Source: Myceligenerans indicum
Lineage (GTDB): Bacteria > Actinomycetota > Actinomycetes > Actinomycetales > Cellulomonadaceae
DNA length: 47,820 nt
Assembly: GCF_016742955.1 (NCBI RefSeq)
Contig: NZ_JABBYC010000038.1
Span: 1 to 47,820 of the forward strand
Direction of reading: 5' to 3'
Part shown: in pieces, positions 47,802 through 47,820 of the stretch
Layout: each line of letters begins with the position of its first letter
Position numbering within the stretch: the stretch's first letter is position 1
Translations under genes and position numbers: made by a program
Notes under the pieces: model-generated
What the model saw: only the letters and a program-made list of their open reading frames with translations
Told to the model about the DNA's origin: nothing
Databases searched by the model: none

Positions 47802-47820
47802 CTGTCTCTTATACACATCT
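47802..47820 (-). other. Tn5 mosaic end / Nextera adapter (artefact)
   Basis: The last 19 bases are the reverse complement of the Tn5 mosaic end used in Nextera libraries. The genome sequence ends at 47801. Confidence 0.98.

Noticed and set aside
44100..47816. 1238-aa minus-strand frame opposite alaA and leuA
   Set aside because: It starts in the right-hand adapter and is the GC-driven antisense shadow of alaA and leuA, both unmistakable.
1..47820. tRNA, rRNA, integrase, transposase or prophage genes
   Set aside because: None were recognised on either strand; no cloverleaf ends or recombinase motifs were seen.

Overview
The window is a very GC-rich (roughly 72-73% by eye) chromosomal segment of an actinobacterium. 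The backbone order degV-comEA-comEC-holA-rpsT-lepA-hemW-hrcA-dnaJ-rsmE-HIT-phoH-ybeY-corC-era, followed by leuA, is typical of Micrococcales. Codon use, a mycothiol-type maleylpyruvate isomerase fold, a CIRCE-controlled hrcA and many leaderless starts fit the Cellulomonadaceae/Promicromonosporaceae neighbourhood (Cellulomonas, Cellulosimicrobium, Isoptericola). The genus is an inference. Both ends carry Nextera transposon adapter sequence (6-38 and 47802-47820), so this is an assembled contig whose termini are library artefacts.

Layout. (1) 39-3574: an ATP-grasp ligase gene behind a Fur/Zur-like operator, a small divergent gene overlapping a 14-bp repeat, degV, and an alpha/beta hydrolase. 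(2) 3919-8464: comEA-comEC (DNA uptake, coupled by an ATGA overlap) and holA (DNA polymerase III delta). (3) 8540-16807: a block set into the backbone with a proline symporter, a G5/excalibur lipoprotein, rpsT, a Ca2+/H+ antiporter, two tandem PemK/MazF-like genes, a P450 lacking the ExxR arginine, a maleylpyruvate-isomerase-like protein and a HAD phosphatase. (4) 17071-24419: lepA, hemW, three membrane proteins with Pro/Gly/Gln-rich N-termini, and a DUF3097 protein. (5) 24560-29260: a LAL-type LuxR regulator with a 13-bp palindrome over its start codon, a 58-aa small protein, and an HSL-type esterase. (6) 29351-32439: CIRCE-hrcA-dnaJ-rsmE. (7) 32440-35346: a 16-bp-unit inverted array with a 32-bp hairpin, then a two-gene membrane operon (BON/OmpA-like protein and a duplicated helix-hairpin-helix protein). 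(8) 35657-40023: HIT-phoH-ybeY-corC-era, tightly packed. (9) 40129-47528: a membrane alpha/beta hydrolase, a polytopic protein with a C-terminal variant-LRR segment, alaA, and leuA behind a leaderless leucine leader peptide and hairpin. (10) 47662-47801: the first codons of an XdhC-family gene, cut by the contig end.

The gene content is mostly housekeeping: competence, replication, translation quality control, heat-shock repression, rRNA maturation and leucine/alanine synthesis. The most interesting signals are regulatory or structural. They are a recurrent TANNNT-N6/7-start-codon arrangement implying leaderless mRNAs at about a dozen genes, the Zur-like box, the LuxR palindrome, the inverted repeat array beside the OmpA/HhH operon, and the leuA leader.
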